Part shown: piece by piece, positions 8,134 to 19,562 of the stretch | Numbering within the stretch: position 1 is the first letter of the stretch | Layout of the letters: each line of letters begins with the position of its first letter | Origin: Clostridia bacterium | GTDB taxonomy: Bacteria > Bacillota > Clostridia > Monoglobales > Monoglobaceae | Direction: 5' to 3' | Assembly (NCBI GenBank): GCA_017397725.1 | Contig: JAFQIA010000013.1 | Span: 48,624 to 112,623 of the forward strand | Length of the DNA stretch: 64,000 bases | Translations under genes and position numbers: made by a program | Notes under the pieces: model-generated | What the model saw: the letters and a program-made list of their open reading frames with translations, nothing else | Databases searched by the model: none | Told to the model about the DNA's origin: nothing

Positions 8134-8805
8134 GTGGTCAATTTGGGAAACGAATGGGATGCCCTCTTACAAGAGGAGTTTCAAAAAGAGTATTATCTTC
8201 GTCTAAGAGCCATCCTTGCAAAAGAGTATAAGGAGCAGACGATTTATCCGGATATGTATGATATCTTCAATGCCCTGCGCTATACCTCTTATTCTGAGGT
8301 CAAGGCAGTGATTCTGGGACAGGACCCTTATCATGGTCAAGGGCAGGCACACGGACTTTGCTTTTCGGTAAAAAAGGGCGTCGAGCCGCCGCCCTCTCTC
8401 AAAAATATTTTCCGGGAAATAGAAACCGAGCTTGGCATCAAACCACCCAACCACGGGGAACTGACCTCTTGGGCAAAGCAGGGGGTGCTGATGCTCAATG
8501 CTGCATTGACGGTGCGTGCCGGACAGGCAAACAGCCACAAAGGACTTGGTTGGGAGCAGTTTACCGACAGGGTGATTGCTCTGCTCAATCAGCGGGAAAA
8601 ACCCATGGTGTTTCTCCTTTGGGGCGCCAATGCGGGAAGAAAACAGGAGCTCATCACCAACCCCAACCATCTGGTGCTTCGGTGTGCCCACCCCAGTCCT
8701 CTCTCTGCCTACAATGGATTTTTCGGGTGCGGACATTTCCGTGCCTGCAATGAATTTTTGACTGCCAAGGGGATGAAACCCATCGATTGGCGGATTTTAG
8801 ACTAA
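8134..8805 (+). CDS. ung: uracil-DNA glycosylase, family 1
   Basis: The 223-residue protein removes uracil from DNA to start base-excision repair. Motif GQDPYHGQGQAHGL near residue 66 contains the water-activating Asp, and HPSPLSAYNGFFGCGHF near residue 187 is the leucine-loop motif. The length fits bacterial Ung. I start at GTG 8134, 5 bases after GAGGTGAT and aligned with the family N-terminus (VNLGNEWDALL). The longer frame to 8068 would run through the palindrome and is rejected. The gene stands alone between the structured intergenic region and the acn promoter. Confidence 0.93.
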   Translation: MVNLGNEWDALLQEEFQKEYYLRLRAILAKEYKEQTIYPDMYDIFNALRYTSYSEVKAVILGQDPYHGQGQAHGLCFSVKKGVEPPPSLKNIFREIETELGIKPPNHGELTSWAKQGVLMLNAALTVRAGQANSHKGLGWEQFTDRVIALLNQREKPMVFLLWGANAGRKQELITNPNHLVLRCAHPSPLSAYNGFFGCGHFRACNEFLTAKGMKPIDWRILD

Positions 8806-8867
8806 ATTTTCGGTAAAACTTCATAGTTCGAGGGAATTTGACACCAAACTTCTGTAAGATGTCTACC

Positions 8868-8896
8868 TTGACAGAGGTGGACAAATGCGATAAAAT
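8868..8896 (+). promoter_or_regulatory. sigma-A promoter of acn-icd
   Basis: TTGACA (8868-8873), a 17-base spacer and TAAAAT (8891-8896) lie 34 bases before the aconitase start. A ribosome site AAGGAG follows at 8915-8920. Confidence 0.75.
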
Positions 8897-8929
8897 AAAC
8901 GGATAGAACAAAAGAAGGAGTGACCTTTT

Positions 8930-10864
8930 ATGGGTATGACTTTGGCGCAAAAAATATTAAAGAATCATCTGGTCTCGGGAGAGATGGTTGCCGGTACCGA
9001 AATCGGCATCAAAATCGACCAGACCTTAACCCAGGACGCAACCGGAACCATGGCGTATCTGGAATTTGAAGCAATGGGCGTTCCTCGGGTAAAGACCGAG
9101 CGTTCGGTGGCATACATTGACCACAACACCCTGCAAAGCGGATTTGAAAATGCCGACGACCACCGGTTCATCGGTAGTGTGTGTAAAAAACACGGTATTT
9201 ATTTCTCCCGCCCCGGCAACGGCATCTGTCATCAGGTGCATCTGGAGCGGTTCGGCATCCCCGGAAAAACCTTGATTGGCTCTGACAGCCATACCCCCAC
9301 AGGCGGCGGTATCGGTATGATTGCCATCGGCGCCGGCGGTATGGATGTAGCTGTCGCTATGGGCGGCGGTACCTATTATATTACCTGTCCCAAAATCGTA
9401 AAGGTAGAACTGACCGGCAAGCTGCAGCCTTGGGTTGCGGCAAAGGATGTGATTCTGGAAGTTCTGCGCAGACTTTCGGTCAAGGGCGGCGTAGGCAAAA
9501 TCATCGAATATTGCGGCGAGGGTGTGAAAACCCTGTCGGTTCCCGAGCGTGCAACCATCACCAATATGGGCGCAGAGCTGGGCGCAACCACCTCGATTTT
9601 CCCGTCCGATGAAACCACCCGCCAATTTTTAAAAGCACAGGGCAGAGAAGAGGATTACACGCCCCTTTCTGCAGATGCGGATGCGGTATATGATGAAGTG
9701 GTGGAAATCAATTTGAGTGAATTGGTTCCCTTGGCGGCTTGCCCCCACTCCCCTGATAATGTGAAATCCGTAGAAGAAATCGGCAAGCTGAAGATTGATC
9801 AGGTTTGTATCGGTTCCTGTACCAACTCCTCATTATTGGATATGTTAAAAGTTGCCCATATTCTGAAGGGTAAGACGGTACACCCTGATGTTTCGCTGTC
9901 CATTGCACCGGGCTCCAAGCAGGTGCTGAATATGCTGGCAGAAAATGGCGCACTTGCCATTATGATTGATGCAGGCGCCAGAATTCTGGAAAGCGCTTGC
10001 GGTCCCTGTATTGGTATGGGTCAGTCCCCCAATTCCGGCGGTATCTCCTTAAGAACCTTCAACCGGAACTTTGAAGGACGCAGCGGCACCAAGGACGGAC
10101 AGATTTATCTGGTATCTCCCGAGCTTGCGGCGGCATCAGCGCTCACCGGATACCTGACCGACCCCAGAGAGCTTGGCGATATGCCGGAGTTCAAACTGCC
10201 GGAAGTATTTACCATCAATGACAACATGGTTGTTCCGCCGGTTGCGGAAGAGGATATGGACAGCGTAGAGGTTCTGCGTGGCCCCAACATCAAGCCGTTT
10301 CCTGTATCGGGTCCCTTGATGGATACCATCGAGGCAAAATGTAGCCTGAAGGTGGGCGACAACATCACCACCGACCACATTATGCCGGCGGGTGCAAAGA
10401 TTCTTCCCTTGCGTTCCAACATTCCCAAGATTTCGGAATACTGCTTTGCAGTTTGTGATGAGAAATTCCACGACCGTGCCTTGGAGCTTGGCAAGAGCAT
10501 CGTAGTAGGCGGCAGCAACTACGGACAGGGTTCTTCCAGAGAACACGCTGCACTAGCACCCTTGTATCTGGGTGTGAAAGCGGTGATTGTGAAATCCTTT
10601 GCCAGAATCCATATGGCAAACCTGATTAACGCAGGCATCCTGCCTATGACCTTTGTGAATGAGGCAGACTATGACCGTATTGACCAGATGGATGAACTGG
10701 TGATAGAAAACGTAATTGCGCAGATTCAGGCAGGAAACACCGTCAAGGTGACCAACAAGACCAAGGGCTTTGACTTTGTGGTTAGCGTGGACCTGTCCGA
10801 CCGCCAGAAGGAAATGCTGATTGCAGGCGGATTGCTGAACTACACCCGTGAGAAGAACCAATAG
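8930..10864 (+). CDS. acnA: aconitate hydratase
   Basis: The 644-residue enzyme interconverts citrate and isocitrate using a [4Fe-4S] cluster. Cluster cysteines are in CIGSCTNSS near residue 300 and CGPCIGMG near residue 362. The swivel domain follows at about 480-640 with [15 protein letters not shown]. The length matches the compact mitochondrial-like or clostridial aconitases rather than the 900-residue AcnA. It is followed after 13 bases by isocitrate dehydrogenase, so the pair makes 2-oxoglutarate, probably for glutamate synthesis. No citrate synthase is in the window. The symbol is by function; the exact subfamily name varies. Confidence 0.92.
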   Translation: MGMTLAQKILKNHLVSGEMVAGTEIGIKIDQTLTQDATGTMAYLEFEAMGVPRVKTERSVAYIDHNTLQSGFENADDHRFIGSVCKKHGIYFSRPGNGICHQVHLERFGIPGKTLIGSDSHTPTGGGIGMIAIGAGGMDVAVAMGGGTYYITCPKIVKVELTGKLQPWVAAKDVILEVLRRLSVKGGVGKIIEYCGEGVKTLSVPERATITNMGAELGATTSIFPSDETTRQFLKAQGREEDYTPLSADADAVYDEVVEINLSELVPLAACPHSPDNVKSVEEIGKLKIDQVCIGSCTNSSLLDMLKVAHILKGKTVHPDVSLSIAPGSKQVLNMLAENGALAIMIDAGARILESACGPCIGMGQSPNSGGISLRTFNRNFEGRSGTKDGQIYLVSPELAAASALTGYLTDPRELGDMPEFKLPEVFTINDNMVVPPVAEEDMDSVEVLRGPNIKPFPVSGPLMDTIEAKCSLKVGDNITTDHIMPAGAKILPLRSNIPKISEYCFAVCDEKFHDRALELGKSIVVGGSNYGQGSSREHAALAPLYLGVKAVIVKSFARIHMANLINAGILPMTFVNEADYDRIDQMDELVIENVIAQIQAGNTVKVTNKTKGFDFVVSVDLSDRQKEMLIAGGLLNYTREKNQ

Positions 10865-10877
10865 GAGGACGATACCA

Positions 10878-12089
10878 ATGGCAAAAATTCAAATGAAAAC
10901 TCCCCTTGTGGAGATGGACGGAGATGAGATGACCCGCATCATCTGGAAGATGATTAAGGATATTCTGCTTCTCCCTTATATTGACTTAAAGACCGAGTAC
11001 TATGACTTGGGTCTGGAACATCGGAATGAAACCAATGACCAGGTCACCTTTGATTCTGCGGAGGCAACCAAAAAGTATGGCGTTGCAGTCAAGTGTGCTA
11101 CCATTACTCCCAACGCAGACCGGATGACCGAGTACAACCTCAAGGAGATGTGGAAATCCCCCAATGGTACCATCCGTGCCATCTTGGACGGAACTGTGTT
11201 CCGCACCCCGATTATTGTCAAGGGTATCACCCCCTTTATCCCCACTTGGACCAAGCCGATTACCATTGCCAGACACGCATACGGCGATGTGTATAAGAAC
11301 ACCGAGATGCAGGTTCCTAAGGGAAGCAAGTGCGAGTTGGTTTGCACCGATAAGGACGGCAACGAAACCCGTAGCCTGATTCACGAGTTTAAGGATTCTG
11401 ATGGTATCATTCAGGGACTGCATAACATTGATAAGTCCATTGCAAGCTTTGCAAGAAGCTGTTTCAACTTTGCCTTGGATACCAAGCAGGATATCTGGTT
11501 TGCCTCCAAGGACACCATATCCAAGAAGTATGACCATCGCTTTAAGGACATCTTTGCAGAGATTTTTGAGACAGAATACAAAGAAAAGTTTGCCGCAGCT
11601 GGCATTGAATATTTCTACACCCTGATTGATGATGCGGTTGCTCGTGTGATTCGCTCCGAGGGCGGTTACATCTGGGCGTGCAAGAACTATGACGGCGATG
11701 TGATGAGTGATATGGTTGCAACTGCTTACGGTAGTCTGGCAATGATGACCTCAGTTCTGGTATCTCCTGACGGGGTTTATGAATACGAGGCAGCTCACGG
11801 CACCGTACAGCGTCACTATTACAAGCACTTAAAAGGGGAAAAGACCTCCACCAACAGCGTGGCAACCCTGTTTGCTTGGACCGGTGCGCTCCGCAAACGT
11901 GGTGAGATGGACGGCACCCCCGAGCTTTGTGAATTTGCCGACAAGCTGGAAAAGGCAACCATAAAGACCATTGAGGATGGGGTTATGACCGGCGATTTGG
12001 CATTGCTTTCCTCTCTGCCTAACAAACAAAAGGTAGATACCGAAGAATTTTTGCTGGCAATCAATGAACGTTTGAAAGCAATGATGTAA
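10878..12089 (+). CDS. icd: NADP-dependent isocitrate dehydrogenase, eukaryotic-type
   Basis: The 403-residue enzyme oxidises isocitrate to 2-oxoglutarate and CO2. It belongs to the homodimeric type II group typical of eukaryotes and many anaerobes, as shown by [13 protein letters not shown] at the N-terminus, [17 protein letters not shown] and [13 protein letters not shown] use ATG 10878, 6 bases after GGAGGAC(GA), rather than an upstream in-frame codon inside acn. It is cotranscribed with aconitase and ends in a terminator. Confidence 0.93.
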   Translation: MAKIQMKTPLVEMDGDEMTRIIWKMIKDILLLPYIDLKTEYYDLGLEHRNETNDQVTFDSAEATKKYGVAVKCATITPNADRMTEYNLKEMWKSPNGTIRAILDGTVFRTPIIVKGITPFIPTWTKPITIARHAYGDVYKNTEMQVPKGSKCELVCTDKDGNETRSLIHEFKDSDGIIQGLHNIDKSIASFARSCFNFALDTKQDIWFASKDTISKKYDHRFKDIFAEIFETEYKEKFAAAGIEYFYTLIDDAVARVIRSEGGYIWACKNYDGDVMSDMVATAYGSLAMMTSVLVSPDGVYEYEAAHGTVQRHYYKHLKGEKTSTNSVATLFAWTGALRKRGEMDGTPELCEFADKLEKATIKTIEDGVMTGDLALLSSLPNKQKVDTEEFLLAINERLKAMM

Positions 12090-12094
12090 GAAGA

Positions 12095-12120
12095 AAAGCC
12101 TTTCCTTTTGGGAAGGCTTT
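12095..12120 (+). terminator. intrinsic terminator after icd
   Basis: AAAGCCTTTCC and GGGAAGGCTTT form an 11-base stem around TTTT, 6 bases after the icd stop. The trailing T-tract is short. Confidence 0.7.
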
Positions 12121-12148
12121 GTATTTGAAACGAAAAAAGGCACAAGCA

Positions 12149-12177
12149 TTGACGAAACCAATTCTTTGTGATATAGT
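12149..12177 (+). promoter_or_regulatory. sigma-A promoter of the GGDEF gene
   Basis: TTGACG, a 17-base spacer and TATAGT lie 45 bases before the TTG start at 12222. Confidence 0.65.
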
Positions 12178-12221
12178 GAAGTCAGGATGAAAATAGCATA
12201 AAAAGCAAAGGTGAATAAGTA

Positions 12222-14513
12222 TTGATTCGAAAGTATAAAAAGGCAAAGCGGTCAAGGAGCATCATCCTTTACACAGTGATTGTTTCGATCCTGCTTAGCA
12301 TAGTTTGTCTTTCCATGATTCGGTATATTTATCAAAATGCCGAGGAAGAGGCGTTTGAAAGTTTACATATGCAGACCAAGCAGTTCAAGGAGGATATCCA
12401 GCTTCAGATTAAGTCGGATATCGAAAACCTTGTAACCTTGGCAAATGTTGCTGCACAGCTCTATGAAAAGGATGAGGATTTTACCGTGGTCATTGATTCC
12501 TTTGAGGAAATCGGTTTGATTGCGGATGTAGGTATTTTGCTGCCAAATAATACGATGGAAACCCGAAAAGGGAGAGTTTCGGTTGCCGGCAAGATTGATT
12601 TTCATGAAGAGGTCCAAAAAGGGACACATACCACCGGCAAGGTTTCTGACCTGACCGATGCCAAGCGTGAGATTATACGCAGTGCGACCCCGATTGTTTC
12701 CAAAGGCGAGACCATTGGTATTCTCTATGGACTGATTAATCTGAATACCCTGAATGAGAGATACAGAAATCTGGCAGATTCCTTGGATGCACAGCTTTAT
12801 GTCTATGAAAGAGAAAAAGGGAATATTCTGCTGGACACCTTCCGCAGCAACCGGAAAAACATTGCGGAATTGAAAGAAATGCAGTACAAGGACGACTTTT
12901 CTTACGAAGCGATGATGGAAACGGAGAAAGGGTATACCGCGTTTGTGTCACCGCTCTTGCGGGAAACGCTGTATCTGCATTATTCTCCTTTGGATATTGA
13001 GGATTGGCAGATTATGCTGGCGCGAACGGAGAAACAGGTTTTTGCCAATGCCCACCATATTGCCGGTGTGCTCTTTATGATATTTGCGCTGATGCTGCTT
13101 TTGATGGCAGTATACTTTGTAGCGGTGTTCCGTAGCGAAATGCGGCGGAACGAGGTTATGAAAAAAGCGTCAGAAATCCGGAAGCTGCTTCTGGATATCA
13201 ATCAGCAACACAGCAATATCACCCAGACCTTGGAAACCATCGCGGTGTTTTCCAATGCAAGGTCGGCGGTATTTGTGGATACGGATCAAGAAGATCACAA
13301 CTATATTTCGGCAAACAATGCAGAAAAACTGCTGGGCGGCAAGGATAGATCTTATTTTGTTGCAGAGTTGTTTCGGTATGCAACAGAAATCCATCAAGCG
13401 CAAGGTGCGGCGGTTAGCGTGATTTCCATTGAGGCAAACAAGTATCTGCGGAAAAACAATCCGGAGTTTTATCGGTTCCTGTTGGATCACCAAATTGAAA
13501 AGGTCATCTTTTCTGCCATCACTGACAAGCATAATCATATTGGGATTCTGGGGGTACTCAATCCGCAAAAACCCATTCGGACCAGAAAGCTTTTGTATGA
13601 TATCTCTATCTGCTTCTCCATTGCGATCTATAACAAGAAAAAGCTAAATCGTACCGAGTTGGCGGCAGAAACCGATTCTATGACCGGACTGAAAAACCGG
13701 TTGAGCTACAACAAGATGTTGGATAATCTGAAAGAAACACAGCCGCAGAATCTTGCGTGCGTGTATGTGGATGTCAATGAACTGCATCTTTATAACAATC
13801 GATTGGGACATGCGGCAGGCGATGAGATGCTTTGCTATATTGCCAATACCCTCAAAGAGCTGTTTTACGGAAATTCCTTGTACCGATTGGGCGGGGATGA
13901 GTTCCTGGCATTTGTAGAGAATACCTCGGCAGAAGAAATCAGGGGTATCGTAGCATGTATTGAGGAACAGATGACGTTGATGAACTATCACATTGCGGTG
14001 GGGACTGCGTTCCGGGCTAAGACTGCCGATGTGGAAGAAATGGTCAAAGAAGCCGAAAAACGGATGTATGAGAAAAAGGCGCAGTATTATCAAAACAAAG
14101 AGCAAAAGGTTCTGGTGGACCAAGAAGATGATATTACTGCCACCCGTACGGGTATTGATGAAATCGATGCGTTGCTCTCTGTCTTAAAAGAGCATTATTG
14201 TGGCGTCTATCGGGTTTCCTTGCGCACCAATGCGGTGCATCGGCTTTTGATGCCTGCTTATCTGGGGTATGAGGAAAACGAGAATGATTTTGCCAGTCTT
14301 TTCTCAAAGTATATTGGCGAGAGGGTGAATCCGGATTTCCATCGGGCGATTATGAGCTTTTTGGATTATGGTGCCATTGAAACACAGCTGGAGGAAGGTG
14401 TTGTTCCAAGAATCACCTACAAAAAAATTGATGGAGAAATGCGGATTCTGAGCGTCTATCCGCTGAAACAAGGCGAACCCGGTGACACACTGTGGGTTTT
14501 CGCAAGAGCATAA
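12222..14513 (+). CDS. membrane-bound sensor diguanylate cyclase (GGDEF)
   Basis: The 763-residue protein should make cyclic di-GMP from two GTP at the inner face of the membrane. A TM segment at about 14-33 is followed by a large extracytoplasmic sensor, probably Cache-like, to about 280. A second TM spans about 283-303, then a GAF-like linker region of about 160 residues. The GGDEF domain spans about 475-635, with intact RLGGDEF at 557-561 and no RxxD inhibitory site just upstream. About 125 residues follow, PAS-like in feel but not firmly assigned. The TTG start has AAAGGTG 7 bases upstream. Together with the riboswitch-controlled EAL protein at 29.9 kb it forms a local c-di-GMP theme. Confidence 0.85.
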   Translation: MIRKYKKAKRSRSIILYTVIVSILLSIVCLSMIRYIYQNAEEEAFESLHMQTKQFKEDIQLQIKSDIENLVTLANVAAQLYEKDEDFTVVIDSFEEIGLIADVGILLPNNTMETRKGRVSVAGKIDFHEEVQKGTHTTGKVSDLTDAKREIIRSATPIVSKGETIGILYGLINLNTLNERYRNLADSLDAQLYVYEREKGNILLDTFRSNRKNIAELKEMQYKDDFSYEAMMETEKGYTAFVSPLLRETLYLHYSPLDIEDWQIMLARTEKQVFANAHHIAGVLFMIFALMLLLMAVYFVAVFRSEMRRNEVMKKASEIRKLLLDINQQHSNITQTLETIAVFSNARSAVFVDTDQEDHNYISANNAEKLLGGKDRSYFVAELFRYATEIHQAQGAAVSVISIEANKYLRKNNPEFYRFLLDHQIEKVIFSAITDKHNHIGILGVLNPQKPIRTRKLLYDISICFSIAIYNKKKLNRTELAAETDSMTGLKNRLSYNKMLDNLKETQPQNLACVYVDVNELHLYNNRLGHAAGDEMLCYIANTLKELFYGNSLYRLGGDEFLAFVENTSAEEIRGIVACIEEQMTLMNYHIAVGTAFRAKTADVEEMVKEAEKRMYEKKAQYYQNKEQKVLVDQEDDITATRTGIDEIDALLSVLKEHYCGVYRVSLRTNAVHRLLMPAYLGYEENENDFASLFSKYIGERVNPDFHRAIMSFLDYGAIETQLEEGVVPRITYKKIDGEMRILSVYPLKQGEPGDTLWVFARA

Positions 14514-14516
14514 AAA

Positions 14517-14538
14517 AACACCCGCCTGGGCGGGTGTT
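14517..14538. terminator. bidirectional terminator, GGDEF gene and ackA
   Basis: AACACCCGC and GCGGGTGTT pair perfectly around CTGG, with a T-run on the plus strand and an A-run before it that becomes a T-run on the minus strand. Confidence 0.9.
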
Positions 14539-14547
14539 TTTTATGCT

Positions 14548-15738
14548 TTATTTTGCAAGTCTTGCAGTATCCAGAGCAATCATCATTTCCTCATCGGTGG
14601 GAATCACCAGAGTTCTGACGGTTGCACCCTCAGCGGAGATGTCTTTCTCTTCGCCGCGAACTTTGTTCAGCTCAGGGTCAACCTTGATGCCCATAAAGTC
14701 CAGACCGTCGGTGATGGCTGCACGCATCATTGCGGTGTTCTCACCAATACCTGCGGTAAATACGATGGCATCTACGCCGCCCATTGCTGCTGCATAGGCA
14801 CCAACATAACGCTTAACGCTGTAAGCAAACATGTTAAGCGCCAACTGTGCTCTTTCGTTGCCCTCGCCGGCAGCTTTTTCCAAATCTCTGAAGTCGCTAC
14901 TGATGCCGGAGATTCCGTATACACCGGATTCCTTGTTCATCAAATCATTGATGCCCTTTAAGTCAAGGTTTTCTTTTTCCATCAAATAGGTCACGATAGC
15001 GGGATCGATGTCACCACAGCGGGTACCCATAACCACACCGGCAAGCGGGGTGAATCCCATAGTGGTATCTACGGATTTGCCGCCGTCTACTGCGGTGATG
15101 GAGGAACCGTTACCCAAGTGCAGGGTGATGATTTTCAAATCTTCAGGCTTTTTGCCCAGCATCTCTGCCGCTCTGCCCGAAACATATTTGTGAGAGGTTC
15201 CGTGGAACCCATATCTTCTGATTTTGTGCTTGGTATACATCTCATAGGGGAGTGCATACATATATGCCTCAGCCGGCATGGTCTGGTGGAACGCGGTGTC
15301 AAATACGCCAACCTGAGGAACACCCGGCATAATCTTGGAGCAAGCCTCAATACCAATGATGTTTGCGGGGTTATGAAGGGGTGCAAGCTCTACGCAATCC
15401 TGCAAAGCGTCCATAACCGCATCATCAATCACCACAGAACCGCTGAAGATTTCGCCGCCGTGAACCACTCTGTGGCCAACTGCGTCAATCTCTTTCATAT
15501 CGGAGATAACCCCAACCTTTTCATCGGTGAGTGCTTCGATAACCATCTTGATGGCGTCGGAGTGGTCCTTCATGGCATCGGTGCGGACAAAGTCCTCTCT
15601 GCCGCTTACCTTCTGGGTAAGCTTGCCGTCGATGCCGATTCTTTCACAAAGACCTTTTGCCAGTACCTGTTTGGTATCGATGTCGATGAACTGATACTTC
15701 AGCGAGGAACTACCGGCGTTAATAACCAAAATTTTCAT
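14548..15738 (-). CDS. ackA: acetate kinase
   Basis: The 396-residue ASKHA-fold enzyme makes ATP from acetyl-phosphate and usually accepts propionyl-phosphate too. [37 protein letters not shown] and HLGNGSS are textbook motifs. It lies 31 bases behind pta in a minus-strand operon divergent from the BMC operon. That placement makes it the natural last step for the propionyl-phosphate formed by the PduL encoded at 27.4 kb. Confidence 0.96.
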   Translation of the reverse strand: MKILVINAGSSSLKYQFIDIDTKQVLAKGLCERIGIDGKLTQKVSGREDFVRTDAMKDHSDAIKMVIEALTDEKVGVISDMKEIDAVGHRVVHGGEIFSGSVVIDDAVMDALQDCVELAPLHNPANIIGIEACSKIMPGVPQVGVFDTAFHQTMPAEAYMYALPYEMYTKHKIRRYGFHGTSHKYVSGRAAEMLGKKPEDLKIITLHLGNGSSITAVDGGKSVDTTMGFTPLAGVVMGTRCGDIDPAIVTYLMEKENLDLKGINDLMNKESGVYGISGISSDFRDLEKAAGEGNERAQLALNMFAYSVKRYVGAYAAAMGGVDAIVFTAGIGENTAMMRAAITDGLDFMGIKVDPELNKVRGEEKDISAEGATVRTLVIPTDEEMMIALDTARLAK

Positions 15739-15769
15739 AATGATTCATCTCTTTCCTAAATAATATTTC

Positions 15770-16777
<1,008 letters not shown>

Positions 16778-16807
16778 CTAAATAGTTAGTTAAACTTTTA
16801 CCAAGCC

Positions 16808-16836
16808 ATTATACACCACAATCCCATATTTTTCAA
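16808..16836 (-). promoter_or_regulatory. sigma-A promoter of pta-ackA
   Basis: On the minus strand TTGAAA (16836-16831), a 17-base spacer and a perfect TATAAT (16813-16808) lie 43 bases before the GTG start. Confidence 0.82.
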
Positions 16837-16899
16837 TAGGAAAATACATATTATTTGAAGAAACACCAAAATTTTGATAAAAAAGAGAACCCCAAAAAG

Positions 16900-16952
16900 C
16901 ACAAAACAAAGAAAACCCACAAAAAGATGTTGATTTTTTCTTTGTTTTTGTG
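16900..16952. promoter_or_regulatory. candidate operator upstream of the BMC operon
   Basis: CACAAAACAAAGAAAA (16900-16915) is repeated inverted at 16936-16952, and the right arm partly recurs directly at 16971-16992 across the promoter. The position just upstream of the -35 box suits a regulator site, for which the DeoR-type protein at 28.1 kb is the local candidate. The A/T-rich composition weakens the case. Confidence 0.4.
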
Positions 16953-16972
16953 ATTTTTTATTTGGAAAAATG

Positions 16973-17001
16973 TTGACTTTTCTTTTTGTTTGCGTTACAA
17001 T
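16973..17001 (+). promoter_or_regulatory. sigma-A promoter of the BMC operon
   Basis: TTGACT (16973-16978), a 17-base spacer and TACAAT (16996-17001) precede the first BMC gene by 28 bases, with AGGAGG at 17016-17021. Confidence 0.82.
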
Positions 17002-17028
17002 AACAATATTAAGGCAGGAGGGTTAGAG

Positions 17029-19557
17029 ATGAACAAGGTTTATACTGCTGATATTCCCAAAACAAATCGCATACAGAAATTGATTGATGATCTTTATTCC
17101 GGCACCCCGACCATCGAGTCTACCCGTGCGGAGATTATTACTGAGAGCTATCAGGCGACAGAGGGGCTTCCTATTTATTTAAGAAAGTCCGCAGCTTTTC
17201 GGGCGCTGATGGAAAAGCTTCCGGTAGTCATTCGTGACCACGAGTTGATTGTTGGTTGCAATAGTGTGGTGCGCAGAGGATGTCAGACCTTCCCTGAATT
17301 TTCGAATCAATGGTTGGAGGAGGAGTTTGACACCGTGGCAACACGGAGCGCAGATCCCTTTTACATATCCGAAGAAACGGCGGCAAAATTGAAAGAGGTA
17401 CACAAATACTGGAAGGGCAGAACCACCAGTGAGCTTGCCACCTCTTATATGGCGCCCGAAACCCTGGCCGCCATTGAACACAACATCTTCACGGTGGGCA
17501 ACTACTTCTACAACGGGATCGGCCACGTGAGTGCAGATTATGACAAGGTGTTGCGGATTGGGTTCAAGGGTATCTATGAACAGGCAAAGGCAGAAAGAGC
17601 AAAGTGCAACATCTATGATGCAGATTATACCACCCGTTATCCCTTCCTGACCTCGGTGATGGAAAGCTGTGAGGCTGCCATTGTGTTCGCCAAGCGTTAC
17701 GCGCAGGAGGCGCGGAAGATGGCGGACAACTGCGCAGATATGACCCGCAGAAAGGAACTGCTCACCATTGCGGAAAACTGTGAAAAGGTTCCCGCCAACG
17801 GAGCTAAGAGCTTTCACGAGGCTTGTCAGTCCTTCTGGTTTGTTCAGCTTTTGATTCAGACTGAGTCCAGCGGACACTCCATCTCCCCCGGACGGTTTGA
17901 CCAGTATATGTATCCTTATTATAAAAAGGATATGGAAAGCGGGGTCTTGACACGAGAGCAGGCACAGGAATTGGTAGACTGCGTATGGGTCAAGCTCAAT
18001 AGCCTGAACAAGGTGCGGGATGCGCTGTCGGCAGAAGGATTTGCCGGTTACAGTATGTTCCAGAATCTGGTGGTAGGCGGTCAGGATATTCATGGAATGG
18101 ATGCCACCAATGACCTGTCCTATATGTGTATCGCAGCGTCCATGCACGTGAACCTGCCCCAGCCCTCCCTTTCCATGCGGGTGTGGAACGGAACCCCCCA
18201 CGATTTGATGGTGAAGGCAGCAGAGCTGACCAAGACCGGTATCGGCTTGCCGGCTTATTATAACGATGAAATTATTATCCCTGCATTGATTTCCAGAGGA
18301 CTTTCTCTGGAGGATGCAAGAGATTACTGTGTGATTGGTTGTGTAGAACCCCAAAAGGGCGGCAAGACTGACGGCTGGCACGATGCGGCATTCTTTAATA
18401 TGCTCCGCCCCTTGGAATTGGTGTTCTCCAACGGTATGGACCAAGGGGTACAGGTTGGACCCAAGACCGGTACCTTAGAGGATTTTGATACCTGTGACAA
18501 ACTCTTTGATGCTTACAAAAAGCAGATGGAATACGCCATCAGTTTGATGGTGAATGCAGACAATGCAGTGGATACTGCCCATATGCAGCGTTGTCCCCTG
18601 CCCTTCCTGTCTGCAATGGTTACCGACTGTATCGGCAAGGGTAAGTCGGCACAGGAGGGCGGTGCAGTTTACAACTTCACCGGACCGCAGGGCTTTGGTA
18701 TTGCCAATGTGGCAGACGGTCTTTATGCCATCAAGGAACTGGTTTACAAAACTAAGACGGTGACCTTAAAGGAATATGCCGATGCCATCCGCAATAACTT
18801 TGGTATGCCTTATTGTGACGGCTATGCAGAAAAGCTGACGGTGGAAGTAATGAAAGAGATTGCTGCCAAAGGCTTTACCATTACCGAAGAACAGATTGCA
18901 GAGGTTTATCAGCAGGTCAAAGAGAACAACATTGATGCGCCAAAGAAAAAGAAGTATCAAGCGCTTTATGAAAAGATTAAGGCACTTCCCAAATTCGGTA
19001 ACGACCTTGACGAGGTAGACCGCCTTGGCAGAGAGGTTGCCTATACGTACACCCGTCCGGTGGAGCAGTATCAAAATCCCAGAGGTGGTGTTTACCACGC
19101 GGGACTCTATCCGGTATCTGCCAATGTTCCCTTGGGCATGCAGACCGGCGCAACCCCCGACGGCAGACTGGCGGGAACCCCCATTGCCGACGGCGTATCT
19201 CCGGTGGCAGGCAGCGATGTGAACGGACCGACGGCGGCGGCAAATTCCGTTGCCAAGCTGGACCACTGCATCGCATCCAACGGAACCCTGTTTAATATGA
19301 AGTTCCATCCCTCAGCCCTGAAGGGCAGTTCCGGCATCGAGGCGTTTATCTCCTTGATTCGTGCCTTCTTTGACCAAAAGGGAATGCATATGCAGTTTAA
19401 CGTAGTCAGCCGCGAAACCTTGCGGGATGCACAGCTCCATCCGGAGAATTACAAGAATCTGGTGGTTCGTGTGGCAGGTTACAGCGCGTTGTTTACCACC
19501 CTTTCCAAATCGTTGCAGGATGACATCATCAACCGAACCGAACAGGGAGGCTTTTAA
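17029..19557 (+). CDS. glycyl radical 1,2-propanediol (glycerol-type) dehydratase
   Basis: The 842-residue enzyme dehydrates a vicinal diol to an aldehyde by radical chemistry without B12. The thiyl-radical Cys438 and base Glu440 lie in GCVEPQKGGKTDGWHD, and the glycyl radical Gly817 in RVAGYSALF. Diol-binding residues known from glycerol dehydratase are kept: His in NGIGHVSADY, His/Ser in SSGHSISP and Asp in TDGWHD. The sequence follows clostridial glycerol dehydratase closely but has about 55 extra residues near 600-660, giving the length I associate with propanediol dehydratases of fucose/rhamnose-using gut Firmicutes. It begins straight at the catalytic fold, with no encapsulation-peptide extension. 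ATG 17029 with AGGAGG is preferred over an upstream TTG. Confidence 0.92.
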   Translation: MNKVYTADIPKTNRIQKLIDDLYSGTPTIESTRAEIITESYQATEGLPIYLRKSAAFRALMEKLPVVIRDHELIVGCNSVVRRGCQTFPEFSNQWLEEEFDTVATRSADPFYISEETAAKLKEVHKYWKGRTTSELATSYMAPETLAAIEHNIFTVGNYFYNGIGHVSADYDKVLRIGFKGIYEQAKAERAKCNIYDADYTTRYPFLTSVMESCEAAIVFAKRYAQEARKMADNCADMTRRKELLTIAENCEKVPANGAKSFHEACQSFWFVQLLIQTESSGHSISPGRFDQYMYPYYKKDMESGVLTREQAQELVDCVWVKLNSLNKVRDALSAEGFAGYSMFQNLVVGGQDIHGMDATNDLSYMCIAASMHVNLPQPSLSMRVWNGTPHDLMVKAAELTKTGIGLPAYYNDEIIIPALISRGLSLEDARDYCVIGCVEPQKGGKTDGWHDAAFFNMLRPLELVFSNGMDQGVQVGPKTGTLEDFDTCDKLFDAYKKQMEYAISLMVNADNAVDTAHMQRCPLPFLSAMVTDCIGKGKSAQEGGAVYNFTGPQGFGIANVADGLYAIKELVYKTKTVTLKEYADAIRNNFGMPYCDGYAEKLTVEVMKEIAAKGFTITEEQIAEVYQQVKENNIDAPKKKKYQALYEKIKALPKFGNDLDEVDRLGREVAYTYTRPVEQYQNPRGGVYHAGLYPVSANVPLGMQTGATPDGRLAGTPIADGVSPVAGSDVNGPTAAANSVAKLDHCIASNGTLFNMKFHPSALKGSSGIEAFISLIRAFFDQKGMHMQFNVVSRETLRDAQLHPENYKNLVVRVAGYSALFTTLSKSLQDDIINRTEQGGF

Positions 19558-19562
19558 GAATC

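Noticed and set aside
17179..18444. 421-codon open frame on the minus strand
   Set aside because: It is fully antisense to the dehydratase gene, has no ribosome site and its translation is rich in His/Cys without domain motifs; a shadow of codon bias.
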